A DNA stretch of 64,000 nt. Source: Prunella strophiata (lineage: Eukaryota > Chordata > Aves > Passeriformes > Prunellidae). The first letter of the stretch is position 1. The number at the start of each line of letters is the position of its first letter. Where the stretch lies: contig JAZBQD010000019.1 of assembly GCA_036583965.1 (NCBI GenBank), forward strand, positions 18,598,085 to 18,662,084, written 5' to 3'. A program made the position numbers and the translations under genes. Shown piece after piece: positions 37,830 through 50,842 of the stretch. Under the pieces are notes generated by a model. The model was not told the origin of the DNA, did no database searches, and saw only the letters and a list, made by a program, of their open reading frames with translations.

Positions 37830-40800
37830 TAAAACACAAGATGCTTCTTTTCATACAAAGATTGTTCAAATGAAAAATGGGACAGAAATGTACCTATCTT
37901 TGAGCAGAAAATGTTTTTTTAGGTTTATAAAGGCATTAATTGGTTTGCAAGAGTTAATTTGAAGTGAAATTCTCTGTGATTATATCAAGAAGAGATAATA
38001 TATTCAGTAGCAGCTGAATTACTAAGTTTAGCTTCTAATTTCTCATTTGATTAAATGACAAACACAACTACTGATGCAATCAGCAACTTATCTATCTTTT
38101 CACATAAAGCTGGAACCATGTAAAAACTCATTTCCTCTCTAGCTGACTTTTGCTGTGAACTCAGCTGTAAAATGGGTCAAATTTTTAAAGGTTTCTGCTT
38201 TTTTTTTTTCCCCTTTCATTTCATGTAGTGAACTGATCAGAGGAACTTTTTTTGATAGCTTTCTAAGGGAATGTTTGTGTGATTTAACAGCTTGTTTTAT
38301 GACAGCATTAAAGAATCAGAGTTGATTTGTGTGGGTTTTCTAATTTTTTTTTTCACTTTGTGTAATATTCAGAAGTTTGGTAGGGGAATATTACTCATAC
38401 CAACCAGTTTTTTCTTCAGTCTATTCTGAGAAAATGTAACTGATCATTTTAAATAGCATCTTAAACAGGATCTTTCATAGGGAAGATTCTTGAGATTATT
38501 TCCCACTTAAAATCCCTACTTATTGCATGTTATCATTGAGATTTGGACTACAAATGTGGTTTTATCACCATACTGATTCTTCTGCAGATGATGGATCTGT
38601 GCTCCATGTGAAAGCATGGTGGTCTGGATGCCAGTGTATCAGGAAGCTGAGTGAGAACAGACATTTATTTTAGACTGGATTCCTACTCTTTTTTTTGTCT
38701 GACACATTCCATTCTAGAGAAATGTATTTTGGTCCAGGTAATTGACACTTGGAGAACTATTTTTTTTTTTTTTTTTTTTGAAACTTTAGGATGAGATTTT
38801 GTACCTAAAGCAGAATTTTCTTCTTACTAAGATAGTAATTTACCCTAAAATGCTATTTGTGAACAGCTTCACATCTACATCAGAGGTTTGAATTTAGATG
38901 ACTGGCTTCTTTAAAATATAAAGGGGCTGTTGCACGATACTGAATGCTTATTGAACTGTGATTTTCTCTTGAATTTTGTGCTTAGGGATGCTAGCCACCA
39001 AAAAGTTACTGGTAAATATGTAAGTCTGCTCTGTGTGCTCAGATAAACCATTTTGTGTCAGTTTTGTAATCTGTAAATTGGAGACTATGGGCACTTTTTT
39101 TTTTTTTTTTTTTGAGATCAGAGGCTATAAAAGTTCCACCACATAGTACCAGGGAGCATATCAGTATTGGAAAGTGCACTCTTGAACTAATTTACCAATG
39201 CCATTAATCAGTTGAATGTTTAAATGTGCAATTTGTATGAAATCATAGTCACTGCCCCAAAAAAGTAGGTGTATAGCTGATGAGAAAATACTGTATTAAT
39301 ATTTTCTAGGGAAAAAAACTCAAAAATACACAAGCATAAAAACCCAATTGTGTAATCCTAAACTAACAAAACATACCCCCACAAAATTATCTCCCCTATA
39401 AAAGTACAAACTGTACATTTGTACATTACAATTTGCTACATTGGTGTTAGTAAAAAAATTTAAAAAAAACTTGCATTTTTTTAAAGGAACATGGAAGAAA
39501 AAAAGTTTTTTACAAGCTATAGGATTAAATTGTGCAAAAATATCATCTTATCATTGCATAATTTTTCCAAGATAGTACTAAAATACAGGAAAGCATGAGA
39601 AAGCAGCAGGTAATTAAAAGAAGCCTTACTTTGTCATTCATAGCTGCTGTAGGTAGCAGCTGGTATTAGAGTATTATTGAATGGACAATGTAATAAAAGC
39701 CCATGTTCCTCAATGACATTTAACTACAGCCTTTTTACAGATTCAACATGCAAATCTATTTCATTTGATAAATGTTTTAATTTTTTCCCCCTAGACTGTC
39801 CAGTCTATTTTGCGCGTTGGTGGAGAGTAAAATTCTCCCAGCCTTTCTCTTGACATTTTGCAAGTTCAAAAATTGCTGATAACAAGAATTTGTTTCCAAT
39901 TTAATCTCACCTATTATGGTTATTCTAGGGAAGAGCACTAGTAGTGGCAGACATAATGCTCATTGACATAATAGCACAGATGAGCTGAATAAGAAAGCAT
40001 CTAACAACATTACTTGGAATCAAGCTGCATCCCTTCATGTCCTATTTTTATATGAAAAGAAAAGCAACACAGTAAAGATTTTAAAGTTTTTATCTTTATG
40101 TACACAGTAAATCCTTTTATGGAAAATCTTATTAAACAAATTTCAGGCTTCAAGGAAGAAATAAAACCATAATTTAGTTCCCTATTATACCAGCTCTTAT
40201 ACAGCTTCATCTGAGTGGTGCCTTTACCTTACAGTAAAACCTCATATATCACTAAAATATGGTATCTTTGAAATGGTTAGGAGTTTCTACTATGAGACCA
40301 GTAAAAATTTGAATCCAAAGGAAAGAGATATTTGTTTTTAATCAGACCTAGTTCTTAATGTGGGTCCTTTAACTATTTGAGATTATAAAAAATATTTTTA
40401 TTAATGAATACAACAGATATGTCCTACCTTCTATGCCATTTGAAGAGTTACTTACTAACTTTGGAAAAAAAAAAATTAGAATATTCAATACAAATATTGT
40501 TTATGGACTCCTTTATGTCATGAAGCAAACTGCCTCAGAGTGAAAGACACAACCCAGCAACAGAATAACCAATGAAAAAAAAATTAAACTTCCTGCTTTA
40601 TTCTTGCTGTTCTAATGTATATTTCACCTTAGTTAGTAGCTCATTGCAAGGTTTAAGGAATTATTAAAGGTAGGTTTTACTTGGAGTAAATTAAGTTGTG
40701 GTGAATTATCTGCTGTTGCATTTCTGTTTAACTAATTCTCAGATTTAGTAAGTTGCAGTAGGTTTCACAGCTGTTTAGTGTGATTTGGTGGGTGTTTTAC

Positions 40801-43800
40801 ATGTTCAAGATTGTTTTAGGTGCACTTCTCTGTAACATACTCTAAACATAGCCTTGTTAAGAGATCTTCTAATTTACCTTTTAAACTATAATTGGGGATT
40901 CCTTGATAGATTTATTCTGCTAATGAATGAGACATAAAATATTTTGTTGTTCTTTTTAGCACTGTTTAATCAAAAAAAGGTTTTTTTGTTTGCTTAACAT
41001 TTTATATTTAGAACAAAAATACATAATCAAATTAAGGCAGCAGAAGCAAAACTTCAGTGAAGATTAAGGGCATACTGAGATTACAGAGCAGCTGCTCACA
41101 CCCATTCTAGAACAGGGACATCTGTAAATTCCCAGTAGTCTATTAGTCTGATTCCTGGAAAGATGATGGAAATTGCCTACCTGTTATTGTGTTCTGGAGT
41201 AGCATTCTTCTAATTAACATAAGGTGCTTGATCGTCAATTTAGATCAAATTTAGACTTACAAATTAACACATGATCCTTCAGTCTGTTGTAGCCTGTAAA
41301 AAACTAGGTTCAGAGAATTAGAAGAAAAATAACTGGAAGAATGTGTAATTTTTATTACAATAAATACATTTTAATAACTTCTCAAATTATCTATTTTTTT
41401 TAATGTAGCTGCACAAAAAAAAAAAAAATGCTCCTTTTTAACCACTCTGTTGCTACAGATACACTTGACAAATTCCTCTAGGCTAGAAAAAAACCCAATC
41501 AAAGTATTCCTCCATGTAAAATATTCAAATTATACAGGCATAACTTTCAATGTAGCAGAGTACAAGGCATCTCCACTCCTGGTTAAGACTCATACTCTTT
41601 GGATGGACAACCTCAAAAATTTTCTATACCTAATATTTCCCATTAAGAATTTGGGGCTTCTTATTTTTCACGTATTCAACCATCAGAACAGTCAACTTTA
41701 TTCACTGATGTGGTTTGCTAATTTGTACCTTCTAATTACCATTGTATGGGAAAACTCTATTGGTCCTACTTAATGTCTAAACATAATTATGGCCCTTGAG
41801 TTTAAAACCTGTAACAAATGATTTATTCTTTTTGGAAATCTCCAGTTCATTTTGTACTTTGAATTGCAATTGCTATTAGAATATGAGGAATATCAGTCAT
41901 ACAGCCAGAGGAGATGAAATTGGAAATTGCCTTTGACTAATTTTGGTTTAAGTAAATAAGTCAAGAAATCTGCCTAAGAGATTCACTTTTGTGTACTTTA
42001 AATGCTTTAATTTCCAAACATGCTGAAAATATTCACCTATCTCAGAGGTTTGAAAGCAAAAATGAAGTTATATTTTTAAATCCAGTGCTTAGTAAGAAAA
42101 AGAGATCAAAGTATTTTTATTTGCTAACTATAGCCTAGTAGGATATCTGAAGGAAAAAGGCTAATTTTAATTATCATTACTGAAATATGATATTAATAAC
42201 ATCACATAAAAATATTTAAATGTTAATATTGATGAAAAATCTCAGTCATAATCTAAGAGCTTCCTTTCCCAAATTTGAAATGTTTTACTTAGTTTCCTTT
42301 TCACAAAATGTTTTATTACTTGAATGGTAGAGATCTCCTGCTGACACAGTTTCTGTATAAACCCAAAACTTACATGGATTAGTGTACCTTAAGAAACACA
42401 GGGGGATCATTCCAACCCATTAACCTTTGAACTTAATTTTCAGTATGTTATATTCAGAATTAAATTCAATTATATTTTCAGTTAAGGATTTTCTGACTTA
42501 TGAATTAGATATTATTATCAACAAGTTCATGTTGGATGAGTTTTATGCTAATAAAGTTATTAGAAAGATGCTTATGAAAAAAAAATTATTTAAAAAAAAT
42601 TTCTCACAAAGTTTTGGAACACAGAGCACTAGCTCAAAAACTTGTCATCTGTTACATTTCAAATTCCTTGCCTAAATACCTTAATGTATGGAATTTATTT
42701 TTATTTAAGACACTTTGACTGGTGAACCAGAGCACAGTAAATTGCTCTAATGTACACATCCATTTTTCTTTTTTGGCATATGAAATACAAAACAAGTCAC
42801 TCTAATTAATCAAACTTTTAGGATACTGGGTGGGGTTTTTTCTTTGTTTTAAATGTTTTAGTTCTCTCCTTTCTAAGTAACTTTTGATACTCACTATTAA
42901 GGCAGCATTAAGTGCAATTTACATTCTTTAAATTAGAAAACTGATTAGAAAATCATATTAGTCATCTTTTGAAAGAGACTGAATGTCTGAAAAGTCTATA
43001 AAGTACAGTCTAAAATGTTTGGGTTTGCCTTGATTAACTAAGGAGATTGGTGATACATCTTGAATTGCAGCCACATTTAATAATGAATTTACATGGACTG
43101 AATTCTACTGATTCACTGATGTGTATTTATCCACCTAATAAATTTGCTACTCATTTGATAAAGTTAATGAAATTTTAAAACAACTACCATGGTCTCTAGA
43201 GATATTATAATAACCTGATAGAGTGACAACAGGAAAAAAAGAAACATACAGTTTTTTTCTGTGTCCACCAGAGGAAAGCCCAATGGACATAAAACTGCAC
43301 CACCTTGACAAATAAAAGAAAGAGCTTTTAGGGAAGAATGGGATCAGCTTGTCCAGTGTGACTTTATTTTCTAGTAAACAGCCTTAAGGATGTGGAAACT
43401 CAGCCATCTGCTTTTACATGTCTGGTTTTCTCACACTGCAGTTCAGCTTTTTTGTGACAGTATTGCTAGCAAAAAAAGATACACAAATCTTGTCCTTGAT
43501 TTATTGGTACTACAAAGCCCACACAGTGTCTTACACCTTCCGTATTCCTTTCCTGATAAAAGGTATGATCCATTCATTATAAAGACAAGACCATAGGGAG
43601 AAATACTTTGGCAATGTAGTTTATCTTAACATAGACTGCAACACAGTTGCAGTCCAAAAGGCTGCATTTTCCCTGCTAGTTACAGCAGTTTATTTAAATT
43701 TGCAGTAATCTGAGAAAAAATCCACTAGTACTTTGCAATAAATTCAATTGTTAGTACACCATTAAACCTTGCATTATTTTCTTAATGTATGGCAATTACA

Positions 43801-44579
43801 GGAAGTTCTGTTCTAAATAACACAATTTAATGCACTATGAACATTGAGAGTTCAATAGTCCTAAAAGTTTCCAGAAACACATTTTCATCTTTTTTTTTTT
43901 TAATATAACTGGAACTTAAAACTAAGCAACTAAACAAAAACAAACAAAAACCACAAAATATCCAGACCAAGGAAGAACACCTCATTTTATATATATATAT
44001 TTGTATTTATCACTGCTTTAGTTTTTTTGTAAATATTTAAAATTATTTATAGCTTTCAATTGCCATATATTTCTGGTTTTCTACAACATCTCATTTAGAA
44101 CCAAGAGTTTACCACATACTCAGTCCTAATCCAGGTGTAATAATCCTTTTTTGCTCTATTTTCTGTGAAAGTCAACATGAGGTCTTTGACCATGATTTTT
44201 ATATTACTCAAAATCCTGATCTCCAAGAGTTTTTACTTTAAAATTCTGTTCCTCAGAAATGTTCATATATTTTTGTGCAAATTTTCTTTTATTTATATAT
44301 TTATGAGGTTTGTTTCAGGCTCCTATGTTATTGGTGGTGACATCTATGATCGGTACTAGATAAAGCTCTTGAAGCAATGTTGTAAATTCCCTGGGTTTCC
44401 CACTTCAGTGTGTTGGACTTTTAGCTACAGTGCTCAGCAAGGTGGTGCAGGAATCACATCACCACATTGAAGATTTCCAGAGATAATTTTGCGACTTCCA
44501 AGTACCATATCTACTGTTTCAGCCAGATAGCAGCTAGTGTGCCTCTTTGTTATTTTGTCAGCAAGGGATGAAATAAAAT
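37830..44579. other. AT-rich non-coding stretch, nothing recognised
   Basis: 6.7 kb with T and A homopolymers (about 38760-38779, 39098-39113, 41414-41427), a TA run at about 43991-44000, and no assignable repeat or coding segment. The 107-codon frame 41450-41773 is hydrophobic and lacks splice or start context. Confidence 0.55.
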
Positions 44580-45110
44580 TAGTAGCTCGTCAGTTTGTAG
44601 GGCACCAGGGCTAAACCTCCTTGGGGAGTGGGGATGCTTGCGAGGAATCAGCCCAGGGCTGTCCCTGTGGCGCACAAACGACACAACGCGGACAGCAGCT
44701 CTTTGCAAGGTGTGAGAGAGCAAAAAGAGGGGCAGTTTATTGAAATCTGACTCCATTTATAGTTTTCTGAAATCCCAGTGTCATTGGAGAGTGACAGTGC
44801 CACCTCCCCAATGCCACTGGACAACTCAACAGTCCATCAAGATTGCTCTTCCTCCATAGAGGAATGCAAAACAATAAGTTATTTACAGAAAGTGTGTGAG
44901 AAAGTTCTGCACAAGAATGTAAACATCAGAAGGCTTTAGAGAAACTTGCAAAATCAAGGCGACACAGGGCGAGCCAGCAGATGCCGCTGGAGGCTGCCGA
45001 GCAGGGGACACGCTCGCACCCTGCCCGCTGCCGGCTGCTCCAGCCCTTCCCGCACCCGAGCCCGCTGCAGGTGCTGCAGGCTGATGCCCCGGCATTCCCA
45101 AACCACTTGT
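44580..45110. other. GC- and CpG-rich patch split by a solo LTR
   Basis: Outside the LTR (44660-44964) the flanks 44600-44653 and 44971-45090 are strongly GC-rich with many CpGs (for example CCGCTGCCGGCTGCTCCAGC), unlike the AT-rich surroundings. Removing the LTR and one copy of its duplication gives a continuous patch of roughly 190 bp. It could be part of an older retroelement or a small CpG island. Open frames across it (44883-45193) are inconsistent between strands and are not called genes. Confidence 0.5.
44660..44964 (-). mobile_element. Solo LTR, minus strand, with 6-bp target-site duplication
   Basis: Reverse-complement copy of the LTR at 18389-18691. Read on the minus strand it starts TGTCGCCTTG and ends CCACAGGGACA. 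The 305-bp unit is flanked by the perfect direct repeat CAGGGC at 44654-44659 and 44965-44970. A 6-bp duplication fits alpha/beta-type (class II) endogenous retroviruses. The TATA-like box (on the plus strand CCATTTATAGTT, 44753-44764) and the AATAAA (TTTATT at 44736-44741) are conserved. No internal proviral sequence remains. The low divergence between the two copies suggests a fairly young family. Confidence 0.93.
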
Positions 45111-48100
45111 CTTTCTGCAGATGGATCTCAACTAAAAATCTTATCAAACTAGAGTTCAAAACACCTTCGTTTTTGTCCAGGTCTGCACCTTAGAGGACTT
45201 ATGTAGATCTCTCAGTTGCCAAACCAAATCTTAGAGGTGCACAGGAACAAACAAAGTGCATAGTCCTGCTGCCCCAAAGTTTTCTTCTCTTCAGCCATTT
45301 GTGACCGAGTCACTTTGAAAGCCAGGTATACCATCAGTTGTTTCATATCTTAGATGAGGAAGAGAGTGTGATAATGTGCAGATTACTTGGCTGTACAATC
45401 AATGTAAACCTTAAGAGAACAGTATCTGACTCAGTGGTTGTTTTTATTTACAGTAAAACATAAGATCTCCTGGTTTTCATTTAGGAGAGATTTGGCTCAA
45501 ATGCCCTTTTTGTGGTTTATATCACTGCAACTGATCACTGCTTGGCTGGGTCCCCCAGCAGTATGAGATCTCATCCCTACAGCTACACACCATTTATTCT
45601 CTCTGTCTCCTTCTCCTCTCCCCACTCTTTTTCTCTCTTTGAATGGCTAATGGCACCTGCTTATTAATCTTTACAGAGGTCGACATTTAAGCTGAAATAA
45701 CTCAACCCTTTACCATCTACTCTTTTCTTTGTATATCTTTTGGTATAAACTTGGTATTCTTGAGCTATTTGTTTTCCTCTATGAGCATTGGAGTTTTATA
45801 GCACAATCCATATTGAGGAATTTTTTTTTTTCTTATTTTTTGGTAAAAAAGGCATTATCACCAAACTACTAAGCTTAAACAGTCAGAGACACATGACATT
45901 CTTGGATATAGGAGTTTTTTTTGGGGGGGGTGTTTGTTTGTTTGTTTGTTGGAGTTTTGTTTGTTAGTTTTGTCTTGTTTGGGTTTACTTCTTTATCCCT
46001 TTGAATAGGTACACATTTATTGTTATTATTAACAAGGAATAGTTTCTGTGAGAGTGATCACACAGCCCTGCCTCTGCTGAAATACCTTGATAATATAATT
46101 TGTTGAGGGAAAATTTTAAGTATGAACAGTGTGAATAAGCAGGCAAATTGATGTTACCAAGAAAGGTTGATATTGGCTAATGAATTTCAGAACTTAGGAA
46201 GTCCTGTGTCTCTTGTCAGTTAATACTAGTAGAAGCAATCTTGTTTCAAGTAATTTTTTGAAGTTTTGTTAGATGGGCTGAAAGCTCCTGAAGTCTAAGT
46301 TAGGTATCTCAACATAGTTATTAAAATAATAGGGCATACATTTTCCAGTCAGCAACCCAGTATACATTAAGGCTGCAGAGAAACCTCTGCTTGCATCTTG
46401 GATATGAGAAAAACACAGAATTATATATGGTAGATTGCTGGTTTCTAGTGTTCCTATCTGAAATGAAGGAATATAGTACCTCACATGGTATGTAAAAGAG
46501 GTTTCTCTCAAACTCCTGAAATAAAGTCTATTTTTCACATGCTACAGAACTGACCAATGACATACATTACTATTTAATGCTGAAGTTAAGATCTGTGCTA
46601 TATCCAGCAAGTCAATATGCATATATATAGAGATAAGAAGAGTTATAATTAGAAAGCACTGAAGAACAAGATTTGCAAGGGAAATAAAAATCTCATGAGC
46701 ATGACATGAGATTTGGCAAAAGTTTCACTAAGGAGGATGATCCTCTGCCCTTTGCAATATCTTTTTAACATTCCTAAGGAGCATCTAGTATTTTCAGCTG
46801 TGAAAATTCCCGTCTGCATGCTGCAGGAATAATAGTTTTGACTGAGAGGGGCAAGTCTTATGAAAAGAAAAATAAAGATGTTTATAAAAAGAAGGGAAAT
46901 AAATGCGAAAAAGACAAGATCCCAGGTGAGACTCTCTAATTTAAACTAAAATGTTATCTGTTACTTCTCAAGTGATAACGAGGACAATATCATTACACAA
47001 TTTATTTTCATTTGCATTTCATAAAAAAGTTAATCAGAGTATGAACTTGTTAAAGTGTTTTCTAATCTGGTTTAAGGTACATTAGTGTGAAGTCACCTTC
47101 AGTAAAAGAAACATCAGCTAAGGGCATAAATAGTCTTCTTTTGTTACTGCGCTTTAGTCACATGTTATAGATGCTTATTTGTTTGATGTCAATAGAGAGC
47201 AGCTTGATTTTTGCTCTCTGATTAAAATGTATCAAAATTAATTTTAAAAAAAATTAATATGAGTATGGAGAACTATCCAGATTGACTGTGGGAGATTTAA
47301 ATTCTTTTTTTCTTTTGCACAAAATTCACAACTGCAGAAATGAATGAGACCTCCAAAGCTGTAAATAATTTTTCTTCTCATTGCAAAAGTGGGATCACTT
47401 ATTTAAGACCCTACTGTAGCATAGGGGAGCATGATGGTTGCAGGCAAACCTATATATTGTAGACTACACCATTTTTTTCTATGCCAGCTAAACTTTCAGT
47501 CATTCACTTTCCTGGAAATGCAAAAGCAGGGGCTTCTGAAATGGCAGTAAGCAGCTGTGAGTTGTTATAAACCTACGTGACTTTAGTATAGGTTTTGAAA
47601 TCTACTTTTTACATAGTTACAAAGAGGAATTATAGATTATATACATGATTTAAGCAGGAGCTGAATCTCTTCCTTTGCTTGTGATAACCTTCACCCTTCT
47701 AATTAGGTTAAATATTATTTGAGCCATATATTTCCATAGTCTCTTAGTAACTTTATTACTTTGTGCATGCGTATGCTTTCATCTTTATTCTATTGATTTT
47801 TCAAGTCCACATAAAAACATTTCTGAAATTTGTCATCCTCATGTTGTGAAATGAACATAATATTATAAAACAATGTCAGCAGCACTTAACAAAATTCTGC
47901 ACTAACTTGAATATATCCACTGCAATACTTCCACGCCCATATATAATTGTATGATATTATGAAGAAGACTGCTCAGGAAAATGTGGAGTGTAAAGCATAT
48001 TTATCCCTGTACTGATAGACTATTTGCCTATATTACTGAAAATGAATTTTGCTGACAGCAAGGTGTCTTTAACATGTCATCAATTAGTTCTTCATTATGA

Positions 48101-50781
48101 AATTCTGTAGCAAAGATGTTAAAATTGTCATTTTCTGTAAAAAAAAAAAAAAGACATAAGAAAAAACATTAAGAAAAAATGATAAAAATTTGACACTGTA
48201 AAGATGTCAGTAGAAAAAATTATATCCAAATTCATTGGAGTATAAATAACTGAAAAAAAAAAACCTAGTTTCATTGACTTATTGTGAAAGAGAAATACTC
48301 AGATAAGTACCTCTTTTCACAGTGGCATTCTGTCCCTCATGTAGAACTTAAAACAAGATATTCTCTTAAGGGCCTACCTGAAGGCCAAACTACACTGCTG
48401 TAGTGTAGAGCAATATTACAGACACCTAACAAAGATGTTCTGTGGACAAAACAGACTACAAAACCTGGAAATAATAGCTCAAGCCCAAAAGCATAATAGA
48501 TGTACTATTTCCATTTTTGGACCTTATTTACTTGGGAGATGCAGTGATCCAAGGGCACCTCTGTATGATTTAGGCATATTGTGAATATTATTCTGAACTG
48601 AGTCTGGAGAACAGCTTTAAGTGATTTTTCAGAATCTCAGCTTCATCTGTTCAAATTGTGATCGTTATATTTATATATGACTCAAAAGTTGTTGAGAGAC
48701 CTAGATCACTGAAGTGTAAAACACAAGAAACACTGTAGATAAGATTGCCATTTAATTTTATGGTAATTCCAAGGAAAATGGATTTACTATTATAAAGTCT
48801 TAGAATAGTGAGGCAAATAAAGGTAGACATATGAAAGTTGCTTTGATATTATTAGACAATATTTAAAAAAAAATTTGAAAGCATCCATGCTTTGATAGTC
48901 AAGATCACTTCTACCTTAATTAAAAATATTTGCAGGCAGTTAAAAAGTTCAAGGCAATATTCAACTCCATTTGGATGTTCCCATCTCTTTAGATTTACTA
49001 TCTCTATTTTCACAGTAGTTTGGACATTTGTAAAAATCACATTGTATTCAGCATCTTTACATAGAAAACTCATGGGAAGAATGTTTTAGTGTTTTGAAAG
49101 AGAATGGAAAGGGCACCACTGACATAACACTTCAGGATAGCTTTTTTCATGGAAAGTGAAAAGACTCACCTACAACTTTTAAGTGATGTCTTTGGGGACT
49201 TGTTAATATTCACTGTGAAAATAGTCAAAGGAGATTGGAAAATCATATAGGAGTGAAGGGAACAAAGGCCATGAAGAAGTGACACCTGTGAGTGAATAAG
49301 CATATGGTTTCAGAGTGGGATCTGACTGAGATGGATCAACCAGCAACAGAGGTGACAATCCAGGACTGCTCAGAAATGCAGGATTGTGCAGACAGAGAGG
49401 CATTAGGTATTGGCATCAATCAAGAACACAAACCATTATAAATGCTGGAGTTAAGCATTCTAACATTGCATAAATGTGTTGAGAGTAGAAGAATCAGGGG
49501 GGTCATTGCACTCAGTGCCCCACAATCAGTAAAAACTTTTAGTTCAGGTAAGCCTAAAGAACTTTTGAGTCTTCTGAACACCAGACACTTCTCCTGAGAC
49601 CCTTGCTGTTGTATGACTAGATTTTTGTGTCTTTCAGCCACTAAATTTCAGTGAAGGGTTGCTTTTATTCTGATTAGTTCTCCAGCCTAGACAGGGATCA
49701 CCTATGGCTGCTGTACTGATAAAAGGCATGGATGCAGCCAGAGACACCCTATCATAAAACCTATTTTCCTGCAAGCTGATCCTTTAAGAGAGGTGATGGA
49801 ACCTCTGACACTTGAGATATTTAAAACTGCACTGAACAACATACAAAGGAGAATATTCAAAAGAACAGTACTATCCTAATAGATAAATTGAGCAGGTGAT
49901 CTATTACAGCTCTTTAACCTTCACTGCCATTTGATAGATTTCTTAAAGAAAATTCTGTCCCTCCAGGTTCCAACTGGAAGAAACATTGTGTTGGAAAAGG
50001 TCTCTTGTATTACTTAATCTAGTCTCCTGCTCCTACAGGCAACAAAGTGAAACCCATCAATTGCTCTCAATCATAGGGTAAATGTTAACACATCTGGGAA
50101 GATTTGTCACATTTCTATCTTGCCTGAGACTAGTGGTATTTATGAAATATATCTTTTAGAATAAGTTTGTCAAACCAATCTAACAAGTCTCCAATCTTGG
50201 AAACCTTCATAAAAAGCTTTATATACTATGAGTGTTCATTAGTGCCTACTTGTACTCTGCTATATGGAGGAAGCAAAAATATGGCTGGAAAAATACAGAT
50301 CATGGATTCTGCTGAGATTTCACCATCCAAATTTCATCCATGGTGATAACAACCATTATTGGGTAACTCTAGGCAAATTGCTTAAGTTCATGGAGGAATG
50401 CATACTTTCTTTCACACATGAAATATAGTGAGCAGCACTTTAAAATGGTAACCAGATTATTGAATTCTCTGCACTTGCATGAGAGTAACCTTGCTAAGGA
50501 GATATTGGTACCTAACTCTCAGCATGTCAGCAGTATATCACTAAATACTCAGACATGAATGGTTATGTTGATTGTTTTAAATGTAGATACTTATTATAAC
50601 TTATTCTTTTCCGCTTTAAAAGAACCAAAACACATCACTGTCTGTGAAGTCAAGAGAATGATGAGACAGAATTTAAATCCATGCTGCCTGCTCTTTTCTC
50701 ACAGCCTACTAGGGGCCCCAGTGAGTCTCAAATAAAAATCAAATGCTTGCCACTTGATCTTGAATTTTGATCTCTCTACAG
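45111..50781. other. AT-rich non-coding stretch
   Basis: Contains a (GTTT)n microsatellite at 45931-45950 just after a G8 run, a TA run at about 46620, and poly(A) runs near 48140-48153. A probable old CR1 relic is listed separately at 49785-49960. Nothing else was recognised. Confidence 0.5.
49785..49960 (+). mobile_element. Ancient CR1 relic (tentative)
   Basis: AGAGAGGTGATGGAACCTCT, then CACTTGAGATATTTAAAACT and AACTGCACTGAACAAC keep the order of words that end CR1 ORF2 (valine-glutamate, Pro-Ser-Leu-Glu, Phe-Lys-type codons), followed by GCAGGTGATCTATT. The tail is lost. The match is by eye only. Confidence 0.3.
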
Positions 50782-50842
50782 GCATACAAGGAGGTGGGTA
50801 AAACCCAAGCAATCCATGTTATCATCAAGAAGATGATTATAT
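50782..50842 (+). other. Candidate exon (splice-bounded), unidentified
   Basis: The acceptor TTGATCTCTCTACAG and the donor ATAT/gtaaga bound 61 bases, open in one frame (20 codons plus one base, including HVIIKKM). The phase does not join to the stronger candidate at 53247-53324: either join brings in a stop. So it is weak unless other exons lie between. Confidence 0.2.

Noticed and set aside
41450..41773. 107-codon plus-strand frame
   Set aside because: Hydrophobic, AT-driven composition, with no credible start, splice site or domain.
44883..45193. Four overlapping frames on both strands
   Set aside because: They arise from the LTR edge and the GC-rich patch, where stops are rare by composition; none agrees with another or shows a domain.
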